Assembly: GCA_037349315.1 (NCBI GenBank)
Contig: JBAIAC010000057.1
Span: 434,001 to 498,000 of the forward strand
Length of the DNA: 64,000 bases
Reading direction: 5' to 3'
DNA from: Chelydra serpentina
Taxonomy: Eukaryota; Chordata; Testudines; Chelydridae
Shown: positions 32,041 to 44,052 of the stretch, piece after piece
Position numbering within the stretch: position 1 is the stretch's first letter
Layout: every line of letters begins with the position of its first letter
Notes under the pieces: model-generated
The model's input: only the letters and a program-made list of their open reading frames with translations
Databases searched by the model: none
Told to the model about the DNA's origin: nothing
Translations under genes and position numbers: made by a program

Positions 32041-33039
32041 GAAAATACTAAACACCCTGTACTGAACAGACACAAGGTTTGCAGATACTCGATGTAAGCG
32101 GGAGAAAGGCATGAATGTGCTGGTGGTGGCTCGCTCCATGGGGCCCAGTGACTGTTCCTGGATGCACCAAGAGCAGTGCTTGGTGTTACTGTATGGGGAG
32201 ACGTGGATCCCTGCTGAGGGCTGTTACTGAAGGGAGGACAAGGATGCGAGCTGGAGGTGGTGCTGTTGGAGGGAACTGGGTTCCTTGCTTGGGGGGCTGC
32301 TGTGGGAAGTGGTTTACACAGGGATCCCTGGGCCACGTCGTTCCTGGAAGATGCTCTCATTTCTCATCCCAAAGGCCCTGTCCACTGGCTAAGAGGCGTT
32401 TTTGCTCAGGGCATCAGACATTTGTGTTTTCTGAGATACAGTCTGGGGTTGGTGGTGGGGGTGGGCAGATGCAGTTATGTCAGCCGAACCCACCTCACCA
32501 AGAACTCTGATGCTGTAATAGCAGAATCACAGCCCCTGCATTGCAGCCCACAGATCACCATGCCAGGGAGCCAGTGGCATTAGCTGTACTTTAGTGGAGG
32601 GAGTGGGGAAATCAAGAAAGGAAGAGGGAAATTTCGCACGTGTAGAGAATGAAGCTGGGTCACAGGATGCTGTCCTGTTCTGACAGTGACCCGTGTAGCT
32701 ATCTACTGCGGGATTTGTACTGGCGCCCGTCACCGCAATACCTGAGCACTGTTCATGGCAATCAACTGCCCGGAACATTAGCACAATCTGCCCCTTTCTC
32801 ACGGTGCGAACACAGCTCTAGTTATTTGCATGATAGTTCTTCGGGGCATCAGACAATTCCCAATTTGAAACTCTGTTTCAGTGATGTTTGCTGGTCTCAC
32901 CCTCACCGCCCCAATACTGTTGTGATAAACTGTCCTAATAGTGATCAGTAATAAGCACTTCCCTCTGAGCTCTTGTCACCTGTGAGGTTGTCACCTGAGT
33001 GGTCAGTCCCTGGGGTAACATTTCCCAAAGCACCTATGT
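32041..33039. other. no gene recognised
   Basis: No domain is encoded by any of the overlapping frames at 32.0-32.95 kb. I see no RNA gene and no bounded element. Confidence 0.45.
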
Positions 33040-33188
33040 GATTTAGGACCCCAAGTGCCACTGACTTTCATTGGCACTGAGGCACCTAATCTGCTCAGGC
33101 CCTTTTGAAAATCCTGCCCTTAGTCTCCTGAGTCACTTTTGAAAATGGGACTTAGGCTCCCAAGTCACTTAGATGCTTTTGCAAAATT
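33040..33188. repeat. self-complementary short interspersed repeat
   Basis: Contains TTTTGAAAATCCTGCCC, ACTTTTGAAAATGGGACTTAGGCTCCCAAGTCACTTAGATGC and CTGACTTTCATTGGCACT. These are the modules of a widespread amniote repeat built of internally complementary words around 'GGGACTTAGG' and 'TTTTGAAAATGGG'. Ends are unclear. The hAT element inserts immediately downstream. Confidence 0.5.
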
Positions 33189-33544
33189 TAGGGCTGTCGA
33201 TCACAGTTAACTCACGCGATTAACTAAAAAAATGTAATCGCGATTTAAAACATTTATCACAGCTTTAATTGCACTGTTAAACAGTAGAATACCAGTTGAA
33301 ATGTATTAAATATTTTTGGATGGTTTTCTACATTTTCAAATATATTGATTTCAATTACAACATAGAACACAGAGTGTACAGTGCTCACTTTATATTATTG
33401 TTTTTATTACAAACATTTGCATTGTAAAAATGATAAAAGAAATAGTGTTTTTCAATTCACCTCATACAAGTACTGTAGTGCATTCTCTTTATCAGGAAAC
33501 TGCAACTTACAAATGTAGATTTTTTTTTTGTTACATAACTGCAC

Positions 33545-33757
33545 TTAAAAAGAAAATAATGTAAAACTTGAGAGCCTACAAGTCCACTCCTTGTTCAGCC
33601 AATCACTAGGACAAACAAGATTATTTATATTTATGGGAAATAATGCAGCCCACTTCTTATTTACAGTGTCACCTGAAAGTGAGAACAGGAGTTTGCATGG
33701 CACTTTTGTAGCTGGCATATATGCCATATATGTTAAACATTCCATTCCAGAGGACAT
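33545..33757 (-). pseudogene. hAT transposase C-terminal dimerisation remnant (left arm)
   Basis: The minus-strand frame encodes ATKVPCKLLFSLSGDTVNKK, then LVCPSDWLNK. This is the conserved hAT C-terminal dimerisation block (normally PxTxxxCERLFSxxGxIxxxxRxxLxxxxxxxLxxLxxN/DxL). It is the mirror-image partner of the same region on plus at 34300-34450. No active-site residues are present. Confidence 0.8.
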
Positions 33758-33889
33758 GCTTCCATACTGATGACGCTCGTTAAAAAAATACTGTGTTAAT
33801 TAAACTTGCTACTGAACTCCTTGGGGGAGACTTGTATGTCTCCTGTTCTGTTTTACCCACATTCTGCCATATATTTCATGTTATAGCAG

Positions 33890-34450
33890 TCTCAGATGAT
33901 GACCCAGCACATGTTGTTCATTTTAAGAACACTTTCACTGCAGAGTTGACAAAACGCAAATAAATTACTAATGTGAAATTTCTAAAGATATCTACAGCAC
34001 TCGACCCAAGATTTAAGAATATGAAGTGCCTTCCAAAATCTGAGCGGGACGAGGTGTGGAGCATGCTTTCAGAAGTCTTAAAAGAGCAACACTCCGATGC
34101 AGAAACTACAGAACCTGAACCACCAAAAAGGAAAATCAACCTTCTGCTGGTGGCATCTGACTCAGATGATGAAAATGAACATGCGTCGCTCCACACTGCT
34201 TTGGATCCTTATCAAGCAGAACGCATCATTAGCATGGACACATCCTCTGGAATGGTGGGTGAAGCATGAAGGGACATATGAATCTTAAGCGCATCTGGCA
34301 TGTAAATATCTTACAGCGCCGGCTACAACAGTGCCATGTGAACGCCTGTTCTGACTGTCAGGTGACATTGTAAACAAGAAGCAGGCAGCATTATCTCCTG
34401 CAAATGTGAACACACTTGTTTGTCTTAGCGATTGTCTGAACAAGAAGTAG
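33890..34450 (+). pseudogene. hAT transposase C-terminal half, broken
   Basis: In order: sequence reading DDPAHVV then FKNTFTAELTKRK before a stop at 33961, the open frame LKISTALDPRFKNMKCLPKSERDEVW (from 33973), an acidic linker VASDSDDENEHAS, then, in other frames, KHEGTYES, ATTVPCERL and LVCLSDCLNKK. ALDPRFK is a common landmark of ZBED/hAT transposases, and CERLF marks the dimerisation domain. Frameshifts and stops separate the blocks. The BED finger and the first catalytic residues are absent. Confidence 0.82.
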
Positions 34451-34855
34451 GACTGAGTGGACTTGTAGGTGCTACAGTTTTACATTTGTTTTGTTTTTGA
34501 GTGCAGTTATTTTTGTACATTTTTATTTTTGTATATTTGTAAGTTCAGCTTTCATGATAAAGAGGTTGCACTACTTGTGATGGGGGAATTGAAAAATACT
34601 AGTTCTTTTATCATTTTTACAGTGCAAATATTTGTAATAAAAGATAAATATAAAGTGAGCACTGTACACTTTGTATTCTGTGTTGTAATTGAAATCAATG
34701 TATTTGAAAATGTAGAAAACATCCAAAAATATTTAAATAAATGGTATTGTATTGTTTAACAGTGTGATTAATTGCTTGATTAATCATGATTAATTTTTTA
34801 ATCGCGTGATTAATTGCAATTCATTTTTTTAATTGCTTGATAGCCCTAACAATTT

Positions 34856-35283
34856 TACCCCATAAGATAAAAAGAGAAAACTCTCAGGAGTTCAGAGTGA
34901 GCTGTGCCATGTGATCTTTCTGTTGGCACAAAGACTGACTGGGTCAATATGGAGAATCATCCCAGTAATAAGCACATTCTGGGGATCAGTGGATTTCCTG
35001 ATAGACTTTAGTACCTGCCTCTGTCTTCATCTCAGAAAAAATAAGTGACATTTAAATACATTTTCTCTACACAGAAGCAGCTTCAAAAACAATTATTTTA
35101 ATAGACCCAAATTAATTTCTTTAAAAATAATCCGCTCAGTGGGGAATCTGGCATCAGACCCATTTTCTGAAGTAGAGGGAGAAACAAAGGAGGGGCCTAA
35201 TAGTAGTGTGAGAAATAGATTTTAATCTCTCTCTAACATAAGGACGGTGGAATTCCAGCTACTGGAAAGCAATGCTAGGTGCT
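34856..35283. other. no gene recognised
   Basis: AT-rich spacer between two hAT elements. No ORF or RNA gene is supported. Confidence 0.5.
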
Positions 35284-35291
35284 AGTTAGGG

Positions 35292-35645
35292 CAGGGGTTC
35301 TCAACCTTTTTCTTTCTGAGCCCCTGCCCCCGCCCCAAAATGCCATAAAAATTCCGCGGCCCACCTTTGCAGCGACAAGTGTTTTTCTGCATATCCAGTA
35401 GATGAAAAGCCAGGGCCGGCATTGCGGGGTAGCAAGCAGGGGAATAGCCTTGGGCCCCACGCAACAGGCAGCCCTGTGAAGCTAAGTTGTTCAGGCTTCG
35501 GCTTCAGCCCTGGGCAGCAGGGCTCGGGCTTCAGCTTACTGTCCTGGCTCCCAACAACTTAAACGCCGGCCCTGCTTTCTGGTTTATTTTGGCGGACCCC
35601 CTGAAACCTGCTCAGGACTCCCCAGCCTCTGGTTGAGAACCACTG
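35292..35645. mobile_element. hAT-Charlie-like MITE
   Basis: 354 bp, starts CAGGGGTTCTCAACCTTTTT and ends TCTGGTTGAGAACCACTG; the reverse complement of the end is CAGTGGTTCTCAACCAGA, a classic hAT terminus. The flanks AGTTAGGG and GTTTAGAG match at 5 of 8 positions, an eroded duplication. The interior mentions no transposase. Confidence 0.85.
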
Positions 35646-35653
35646 GTTTAGAG

Positions 35654-36289
35654 CAATCAAAGTGACCTTGTGTTTATGCTTGTGGCTTGTATTGTGAATT
35701 GGAAGGAAAGTGGAGGGGCAGTTACTTTTTCTTGAAATTCATCATAAGAAAATGAACTTTAAAACTTCAGAAAGCTGGAGGAGGAAAGGAAAGCTATAGA
35801 CATTGAGGAGGCAAGTGGGAGCACTGGAGGAGCAGAGGGAGGGTCTGATCTTAGTACTGGGCCCACTAACATAACAGGAAATCACTTTGATTTTCTCAGT
35901 CTTTGCTTCTCACCGGAGAAGGTGCAGAAGAGGCTCGAGCTCCCCCACAAATAAAGGAAAGTGTGAGTGAACCTGAGCTCCTGACTGCGCCAAGCGTAGC
36001 TCAAGTGCAGGGGGGCAGGCGTTATAACTTTCACTTTAGTGCTGTCCTGGGGAACCTTTGCAGAGAAGGTGCAAGAGAGGAAAAGAGGAGGGAGGCGAGA
36101 GGGAGGAGTGATACCTCAGGCAGATGCCCCAATGTCCAGGCAGCTAGAATACCCTGGTCCAGACAATAGAGTTGCTTTGCCTGCAAGCTCTGTTGAAAAC
36201 AATCACTCTCCTCCTCAGGGGTGATGAGCAAAAGACAGGCAGGGGAGAGTATGGGAGGATGGGCCTAAGGCACAGTCTGGAGCATCCAG
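35654..36289. other. no gene recognised
   Basis: No supported gene. Overlapping frames on both strands at 35.9-36.3 kb lack domains. Confidence 0.45.
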
Positions 36290-36460
36290 AGATCCGGGTT
36301 CTGTAGACTCCCTGTGTGACCTTGAGCAAGTTGCTTTCGCTCTCTGTGTGTTGGTTTCTCCAGCTACAGAATGGGGTTCCATTAATTGATGTTTGTAAAG
36401 TGCTTTGAAATCCAAAGTGCTTGGATGATTGTTCAGTGATCCTGTGGCTAATGGCAGAGT
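36290..36460 (+). mobile_element. MIR/CORE-SINE fragment with L2-like tail
   Basis: Sense-strand MIR core: CTGTGTGACCTTGAGCAAGTTGC, then CTCTGTGTGTTGGTTTCTCCAGCTACAGAATGGGG, followed by TGTTTGTAAAGTGCTTTGAAATCC, the L2-type 3' end. The tRNA-like head is short or missing. Confidence 0.82.
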
Positions 36461-39394
36461 GTAGTCAGTCCTAGTCTGTGCAGCTCTACATCCAAAAGGC
36501 ATTCGCCAGTTACATTTCACTCCCTTTCTTCCTCCTCCTCCTCCTCTTTTCCTTTCCTCTTTTCTAGGGCTTTGGAATCCTTTCTGAATAATGTCCCCCT
36601 CTCCCAGGCATTCTCATCTCCACCTTTTAGTCCAATATCCCCCATCCGTTTTATCTGGTCAGTGAAAGGCAATGTGACTGTGTTGTTTCAAGAAGGAGAA
36701 TATTAAGATCATGAAATATAAGCAGCCATAGTGTCTCCACCAACTACTGGTGCTAGCCCCATGATCTCTTCCCTGTGTGTACATTTAAGTACCTGCTTCT
36801 AAAAACTCCATTCTGAAAAGTTTCTAGCTAATTCCTGTGGCACTGGGTATGACTGGCTGCCCCTCATGCCCGCTGCAGGCTTAAGAGAACTCTTTGCTTT
36901 GCTGCTGCAGTGTTCTTCTGCTTTCCATTACTGAAGAAACCAATGTGTTCTGTGCAGGTATGCACATCCTTATTGGGGAAGATAAGCCAAATTCCAGAGT
37001 GCATCATAGTGATGCATGGTTCAACCATTAGGGGATAGAAATTAGATGAATTGATTAGCTTGGAATGCATCCACATCCAGGGCTGTTCATTTACATCTCC
37101 AGTTTATCGTTCTACTTTCCTTCTCTCTGTGAATGTTTGAAGCTTTAATTCTGCTTTTCTTAGCCAGTGTGTTCCTCCTTCTATGTTCAAAGTTTTCAGG
37201 AGATAAATAAAATCCACATCATCTTTGCAGCTCATTGAAGCCACATATTCCTTGCCTTTTCTTGCAAATCACTCCTTATCCTGCTATAGGTGAGTGAGAG
37301 GGGGTGGGGGGGAAGAGAGGGAGGAGGGAGGAAAAAGAACATTAAGCAACATTAAATCAAAGATAATTATCAGCTGTCAGTCAGGGAATGGCACAGAGCC
37401 AGGGAAGCACTCAGTGGGGACTCTGTCCGTCCATCCTTGCTTCCCTTCGTGGCTTGCAAAAAGTGCAATATTTGTCTTTAAACAGCATAATTCATCATCA
37501 GAGGAATTAAGGACTATTTAGAATTGTAATAGACCGCTCCATTCTGAGAATGAAAATGTCTTTTATTAGAACAGTACCTCTGGCAATTCACCGTTCATCC
37601 TTCCAGCTTCCCAGTACCTGGACTTAGCATCCAATATTGTGACACTTTTTATCTTCTCTTGTTTTCAAAGGAAAATATTCTGATCATTTGAAAGAATTGC
37701 CAGCACTGGCATTATTAATAAGGCCATGCTAAGAAATTACCTTTTATGCACTGTGTACAATAATATTTAGCCTTGCACAAGTGTCGGACACAGAAACTGT
37801 TGAAGGACAAAGATTTTGGTGTCGCATCTGCATTTCAGAGGGGCCCTAGAGAAGGACCCACAGACTTGTCATCTACCCTACAGGAGTGGGGAAAGGCATA
37901 GGGTTGCTCATTTATATTTAACAGCAGCAAAATAATTAAAATGGATTCTGAAATCTTCTGGGGGTTTGTGTTTTCCCAAAAAGCTCTCATAAAATATTGC
38001 ATCTCACTGGTTCCTGTCAATTGCTTTCCATTAAGTTATGGGACATGAAACAGCCTGGATGACGCAGCTTGGTGTGATTTGTCTTTCACTTGTGACTCAC
38101 TATCTGAAAAACTGGAAACACAAAGAGGGTTCTCTAAAACCTAGGGGGCACACGGACACTGTGGTCTTCTACCATTGGGTTCCAAACATTCCTGGGCTGG
38201 GAGGCTCCTCAGCTGCTAAGTCTCTGAAGAGGTACCTTTCAGATCATGTATCACAGCACACAGCAGAACCAGAGCAATGTCAGAGACCACATTTCCTTCC
38301 CGCAGTCCTGCCTTCCTCTATGGCTCTGGGATTGGAAGATGGTGGGTTTGGCTTTCCCAGCCTTTACGGAAATCTGGGAGTTGGGGTATTTTGGGTCAGT
38401 GGCTGATTGTACCTGTAGTAATAACAGGTGGTGATGAGGACGTGGTTGTTTCATGATTCCGACTGTTCCTAAGCATTAATGAATCATACTTCTTTTTCAG
38501 AGGACACCTTTGGATTCTGCCCCCAAATTCAGACAGGACTTGGGAATGGGCAGGCAGAGTGTATGGGGGTGTTTCAGAAATACGCAAGGAGCACAAGCCA
38601 CCTGAAATCCTGCTGGACAAAATACCCCAGTGCTACCCCTTGTGGACCTGTGGCCATATCCCTCCTGCCTCTCTGACTAAATTTCCCGGCAACAGCTATG
38701 GTATTGAGCCTGTGGCCCCATCTCCCTGTGGCTACAGTGACCGCTATAACAATGCATTTGTATTCATAAGGGCCTGTTTTGGAGCCTCCCACTCTGTCTC
38801 CTCCCTCACTGGCTGCAGTTCTGGCTGCCGACATGCAGATGCTTGTGAACAGTCGGGCCTCTGTGAAAGTTGCCTTTGAGTGACACACACAGTTAATAAC
38901 GAGCCAGAACTTTAGAGTCTGATCCCTTGTTCCTTGCTTCAAAGACAAGAAAATCAGGATTTTGCCTCCGCAGTGGAAGGACCCAAGAGAACAGATAACA
39001 CTGCCTGGGAAACTCAGAGCACCCTAGTCCTGCCTCTGTCCCCTGTTTCCTATATTTCTCTGCTTTCATCGCTGTGGAGATTGTCTGCAAATAAGCTGAA
39101 TCTTTCTTAACACTAATCACCTACTCCTGCTGCTGCCACCCTGTCCAAAGCCAGAATGCTGTGTGTGATGTCACAGTCACCTCTGTAGCAGCTAACTGTG
39201 ATGCCACAAATAGACTGTGACTTCAGATGCGGGCTAAGCAGCAGGGGGACATGAGCCCTTGAGGAACAAAAGATCTGATTTTCAGGCAATTGCACGGTGT
39301 TTTAGAAGGATGAGAAATGCAGACAATCGCTCCAAAGAAAGCTCTGCCATCCAAAGTTTCTCAGGGTCATCAGTGGCTCTTTGCAGTTGCTGTT
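36461..39394. other. no gene recognised
   Basis: About 2.9 kb. A CCT-rich pyrimidine run lies at 36528-36560 and a purine run at 37294-37335. The open frames at 38.0-38.9 kb (up to 124 codons) overlap on both strands without any domain. No exon can be supported. Confidence 0.5.
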
Positions 39395-39482
39395 TATATA
39401 TATATAGATATATAGATATAGATATAGATAGATATATATATATCTGTCTGTCTCTCTGTATGAATGTATGCATGTATGTAAT
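39395..39482. repeat. compound microsatellite (TA/GATA/TCTG/ATGT)
   Basis: Runs of TATATATATA, then GATATA/GATA units, then a second TA run, then CTGTCTGTCTCTCTGTATG and finally ATGTATGCATGTATGTAATG. Several tetranucleotide and dinucleotide tracts abut, which is typical of a site prone to replication slippage. Confidence 0.9.
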
Positions 39483-39934
39483 GTGCCTAGCTACACCATC
39501 CTGGATGTGCCTGGAGATGGGCCGATGGGTGGTGGGATCTGTCTGCGGGCCAAGATCATTATCTGTGCGCTTTGATCATAGCAACTGATCTAGCTTTTGG
39601 GTTTTGCTTTCTCACAAGTTCCTCCAGTTCACCTACTTACACTCTGCCTCTTATTAATAGAATTGTTAGCAGATTCACTCCACAGCTTGTGGGGAAGGTG
39701 TGCACATGGGTGGCAGCTGAAGACAGAAAATATCTGATTATATCTATCCCCTCTTCTTCCCAGGTGTGCTTTTCTACCAAATTATAACCCAGGCAACTTC
39801 ACAGAGGGAGGGATAGCACACCCTTGCTGGGGGCTTGGGCTGGGGCCTGGGCTGGACTCCAATACAGGGCTGGTGGAGAGTTAGGGCTGTGCCAAGTTAT
39901 GCTACAGCAAGAAACAGAGATGGCAGCACTGTGT

Positions 39935-40022
39935 CCCGAAGAGGCAGCATGAGATAGTGGATAGGTCCCTGGGCCGGGACTCGAGACTTGGATTCTGTTC
40001 CCAGCTCTGCCAAGAGCTCAGA
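39935..40022 (+). mobile_element. MIR 5' head fragment (tRNA-related)
   Basis: GAGGCAGCATGAGATAGTGGATAGG, then GACTTGGATTCTGTTCCCAGCTCTGCC corresponds to the tRNA-derived head of MIR-type SINEs, where a box A-like TAGTGGATAG and a box B-like GGATTCTGTTCC are spaced as in a pol III promoter. The core downstream is lost. Confidence 0.65.
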
Positions 40023-40280
40023 AGAGAAGAACCACAGTCTGCCGTGAAGTTGTGAGTTTTAAGATGTGGACACTCTGCATCTGAGAGAAGCAGCGTGCTC
40101 ATTCTGTATCTGTCCCTCCTTCTAAGGGGCAGGAGGTGTGAGCATGAGCTACGGCTGAGACTGAGAAGTGGGGTCCCACAAAGGAGTCAGAGGAAACTGG
40201 GGAAGGACAGACAGCAAGGAGAGGAGGGAAAGAGTCCTACAGCAGTTGGGCCTCCCTCCCACCCCAACGTTGTGCATCTT

Positions 40281-40564
40281 GGGGCAGGTCTACACTAGAA
40301 GTGCTACATCAGTGCAGCTCCACCGCTGTCGCCTGTCTTGTGATGATGCTCTATGCCGATGGGAGAGCACTCTCCTCTTGACATAATTACTCCACCTCCG
40401 TGAGAGGCAGAAGCTGTGTGAGCAGAAGAGCATCTCCTGCCAACTTAGCATCGGTATGGACAGCACGTAGGTCGTTGTAACTTGCATTGGTCGGGAGGGG
40501 TCTTTTTCACACCCCTGAGGGACGTAAGTTAGATCGACTTAAGCGGTAGTGTAGACCTGTCCCC
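40281..40564. mobile_element. Harbinger-type MITE
   Basis: 284 bp bounded by GGGGCAGGTCTACACTAG and GTAGTGTAGACCTGTCCCC (inverted). Internal motifs include GTGCTACATCAGTGCAGCTCC, ACTCTCCTCTTGACATAATTACTCC and AGTTAGATCGACTTAAGC. The flanks CTT/GGT do not form a clear duplication. The family is assigned from the shared GTCTACACTA core. Confidence 0.75.
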
Positions 40565-42767
40565 GGTGGAAGGACTTCCTACAATGGATTCCATGTAAGA
40601 CCTGTTCTCCTACCTTTGCAGGGTCTCAAGATGACTTCATTAGAATTTTCATTGCAAGCTTTGTGGATGAAATAAATCTGGATTCCAGCCTGGTGAATGT
40701 CTCAGTCTCCTGTGCTTTTAGCCTGTGTTCAGGGCAAACAAGAACGTCTTACTCAGTGGTAACCATGTCATCTCTTGTTTCATTACTTCACCTCTATTCC
40801 TGGCAAACCAACTCTTAATCAGTTTGGCAATATTAAATGTGCTGAATTTTTCTATGCAGTGTCAGCTATTAACACCTCTGCTATAACGTGTTTTTGTACA
40901 AAAGGAGGCATATACCTCTCCTCTCCAGATGCAATGAGAGCTATGCTGCTTAACAATTAGGCAGATGACAGCTGAGTGTTTGCTGTTCTATCTATCGGAA
41001 GCACAGAGGTGGTGGGCCAATTCCTGAGGGTCTAGCCTTTATGTACCTCACAGCCACATATCGCCAGCTGTAGGAGTGTCCCAGCCAGACACCCTGTGCC
41101 AGGGGCGGGGAGGGGTGGCATAGGAGTTGTTAGGGAAGCTCTGAAAATTCTTGGTACAGTATTGATTTGAGTCCATGGAGAAGCAACCGAGATTGAGAAG
41201 ATAATGCACAGGGAAGTGCTGCATGAGGAGAGAAGGAAAAGCAGATCACACATCTGTCATTTAATCCTAGGGACTGCTCAGAACCCCATGCAGATGGAGT
41301 AACTGCTCATTACTACACATGTGAGTTCCACGTGAGGCTGTCTAGATGGAGCCGTGGCCTCTGGATAGCCACATCTAGAAAGTACTGGCCACCGGGTTCA
41401 GTGAGCACTTGGGAGCCCAGAGAGCTGTGATCATAGGCATCCAGGTCCCTAATAGCTGTGTTGGGTAAAAGGCAGGAGCTTGTCCAGATTCACACAAATA
41501 TTAACGCCTTATTTATAGGGCCACACTCTCATTTCTGTTTATGCAGCCCTGACATATTTATCTTTGATTTAGGAATTATTATTCCCAAACTGGGCTCAGA
41601 TGCCTCGTTTGCTTTTTGAGTTACGAGCCAGGAAAAATGGTGAAGTAATGACGCCTCCCTGACTGATGGCTTCACATCTGTAATTGAATGAATTTATAGG
41701 CATTTCTATGGGGCTCCTCCCCATAGCCTCTGAGTACCGAAAAGTCCCAGGTCTCCATAGTTCTCTATGTTGATATTTCGGTTTCTCACACTGTATAGAT
41801 CTCCTCACTCCCAACACTGTGTGGTCCCGGGTTTAGAGGAGCACTGTGAATTTTAATGATAACAGTAATACTGCATGTTCTTAACTCACCTGGTTGACCC
41901 AAGTTTGATTCATTTCTTCTGGGTGGTTTTTGTTTTTGTTTTGCTTATTCTCTTCTGACCCTGAAACCACTGGCACCGGAATCATGGCTCCCCATTCCTA
42001 AGGCTTCTCTGGTGTTGAGGGGGATTGCAGCCTCTCTTCCCTGTGGCAGAAATGGACATTCCTTTGTATCCCGTGTTCCAGGGAGGACCATGCAGGACTG
42101 GGTTTCCACGTGGCCGTTTTTCCCTCCCCCGTTTGGTTTCTACTTTCTACACAATGATGTCACTCCTTTTTCGGTTTCCTGACAGTCCCTGGTACACCAT
42201 GTGACGATGACTGTGATGCCAGCGTTGGCTGCGGTTGCTTTCAGATCTGAAACATGTTCCTTTTCCCTCTGACACGTGGAAATAAAGAGGGGGCTTCAGG
42301 GGAAGTTTCCAGGGGAAACTCTGTGGATTAGCATTTGCTGTCAGGAAATGAAGGACTTCGTTCCCTGCCAGAATCAGTCTCTTGCTGGTTTTTCTTTCCC
42401 CTTCCCCTTAATTAAATTTGTCTCCACTGAGCAGGGGGGGTCCAGTGGGCTCTGCTGTTGTGGAGCTGTTTTCCCAGTCTCTCTTTGATGTGTCTCCTGT
42501 GAGGGGCAGGGCAGGTGCACTCTGGAGAAAGATCTGCTCTCCCTTCTTTTCATGCTGCCCAGGGCAGAGCTCTCCTCTGGCCTTTGACTTACATTCCCTT
42601 TTTTTCAACACCAGCAACATCGTCTCAATAAAGCTGAAGTTTAAAAGTATTGCAAGCTTCGGGAGGCCTAGAACCCAGATTGTCTCATTTGCTGCATGCT
42701 CCAGTACTATTGGCAGTGCAGACAGGAGACCCAGGCCAGCAAGGTGTCAGGAAAGACAGAGTCATAG
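40565..42767. other. no gene recognised
   Basis: About 2.2 kb with no supported gene, RNA or bounded element. Frames of 60-75 codons only. Confidence 0.5.
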
Positions 42768-42802
42768 GGCCCGATATTCAGAGGTGCTGAGCCCCCACAA
42801 GT
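42768..42802. repeat. fragment of self-complementary short repeat
   Basis: GGGCCCGATATTCAGAGGTGCTGAGCCCCCACAAG resembles the 'TTCAGAGGTGCTGAGCACC' module of the same class of short amniote repeats seen at 33040-33188. Only one half is present. Confidence 0.4.
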
Positions 42803-42879
42803 CCAGAGAAGCCTTAGGAATGGGGAGCCCTTACCTGAGTGGTCTTGTGTTACTGTCCCTGTAGGGTCCACCAAGGGCC

Positions 42880-43325
42880 AGTGCAGGTCTGTTAGCTGGT
42901 GAGCACTTACGAGTGGTTTGTTGAGCCTAGTTTTAAATGCCTGAACGCTGGTGAGTCCAGCCCTTCCCTTGGGAGATGATTCCAGCACCTGATCCATCTC
43001 ACTGCCAGGGTGGATTCCCTGCTATTGAGACTAAATTTGTCGTTTCTTTACTTTACTTCTCGCCGTTTTAACTCATTCTCTAACTCATTCTTCGGCTTCC
43101 TGGAAGTTTTGCACCCTTCAAATATTTGCAGGCTGTTGTCATGTCTCCCCTTTGTCGTCCCGTAGCCAAGAACACAGATTTAGCATTTTCATCCTTCCTT
43201 CCAGCCCCTGATCCATTTCCTTTTGCTCTGTTCAGAACTCTCCACATGGTCAATCTCTTTCTGAGCATGAGGTATAACGTGCAAAGCAAATTCCAAATAT
43301 TAATCAAATATACAAATCAGAACTT
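42880..43325 (-). mobile_element. CR1/L3-group LINE 3' fragment
   Basis: On minus, the end of an ORF2-like protein is readable: VLRRLTMWRVLNRAKG-like sequence, GRQRGDMTTACKYLKGAKLP (compare RRLRGDMIAVFRYLKG in the CR1 copy at 0.7 kb) and, after a frame change, LESSPKGRAGLTSVQAFKTRLNKPL (compare VESPSLEIFKSRLDKCL). Frameshifts separate the blocks, and the 3' tail is eroded near 42880. Clearly older than the 0.2-kb CR1. Confidence 0.8.
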
Positions 43326-44052
43326 GATGATGATATTTTGAGTGAATTCACATATTCATACATTCATATTTAAAATGTGTTAGAAGTCGTACTTGCAAAG
43401 CTTGACATTCAGATGTTTACAGAAAGAAAATACAACAGGGAGAATTGCAGATGCAGTCCCATTGAAATTTACTTTTAAATTCAAGTGAGTAGCAGCCAAA
43501 TATTTTTCCACTATTCGCTCAGCTCTAACCTTCACTTGGGATGGAGACTCTTAAGAACAGGAAAGTTTGCAGCACATTCAGCTGGATTCAGTTAAGGAAT
43601 AGAGGAGGAGAAGTTTGGGGATGCAGAAAGTGAAGGAATAAATGGTCATGCCTCATCACTAAAATCTTGTAATAAGTGACAGCTTGTTGGAGTGAAAATG
43701 ACTGAGCTTCCAGTTTACAATATCTGTTTTGGCAAGGAAAGGATAGAGAACATTTTCCCATCACCTTAATATCATCTTCCAAACCAAGCCAGATCTGGGA
43801 TAACACAGCTTGGAATTCTTGGAATTCCTTGGAATTCTGAGATCATAATCACGTTGTCGTAATCCCACCAACACTTCACATCTTTACCTTTTATACAGGC
43901 AGTATTTGTATTTACCCTACAACTCCCGCACTTGATTTACCTGTTGCTTATTTCAATCCAGCTTTCACACCCTGATATGTCAAGAGGCCAAATTAGTGCT
44001 TGTAGCAGCCTGACTTCTGTGTAATAGCCAAGGAAATTAGTTCTATAATTCT
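43326..44052. other. no gene; short TTGGAATTC tandem run
   Basis: No gene is supported. At 43811-43839 the word TTGGAATTC occurs three times in tandem (with a T insertion in one unit). The rest is AT-rich sequence without bounded elements. Confidence 0.5.

Larger units (their letters stand above)
33190..34847 (+). mobile_element. fold-back hAT transposon with transposase remnants
   Basis: Ends AGGGCTGTCGATCA and (reverse-complemented) AGGGCTATCAAGCA. The flanks CAAAATTT (33182-33189) and AACAATTT (34848-34855) agree at 6 of 8 positions, consistent with an aged hAT duplication. About 500 bp at each end are inverted copies of each other: for example AAATATTTTTGGATGGTTTTC at 33310 pairs with GAAAACATCCAAAAATATTT near 34716, and GTACAGTGCTCACTTTATAT recurs inverted. 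Both arms encode the C-terminal hAT dimerisation region, the left arm on minus and the right arm on plus. Between the arms lies another transposase segment on plus. Confidence 0.88.

Noticed and set aside
31541..32065. 174-codon plus-strand ORF
   Set aside because: It runs across an LTR/hAT junction and its interior is MITE sequence, so it cannot be an ancestral gene.
38038..38948. Cluster of ORFs considered as possible host exons
   Set aside because: Frames overlap on opposite strands, no domain is recognisable, and no consistent splice sites or codon pattern support an exon.
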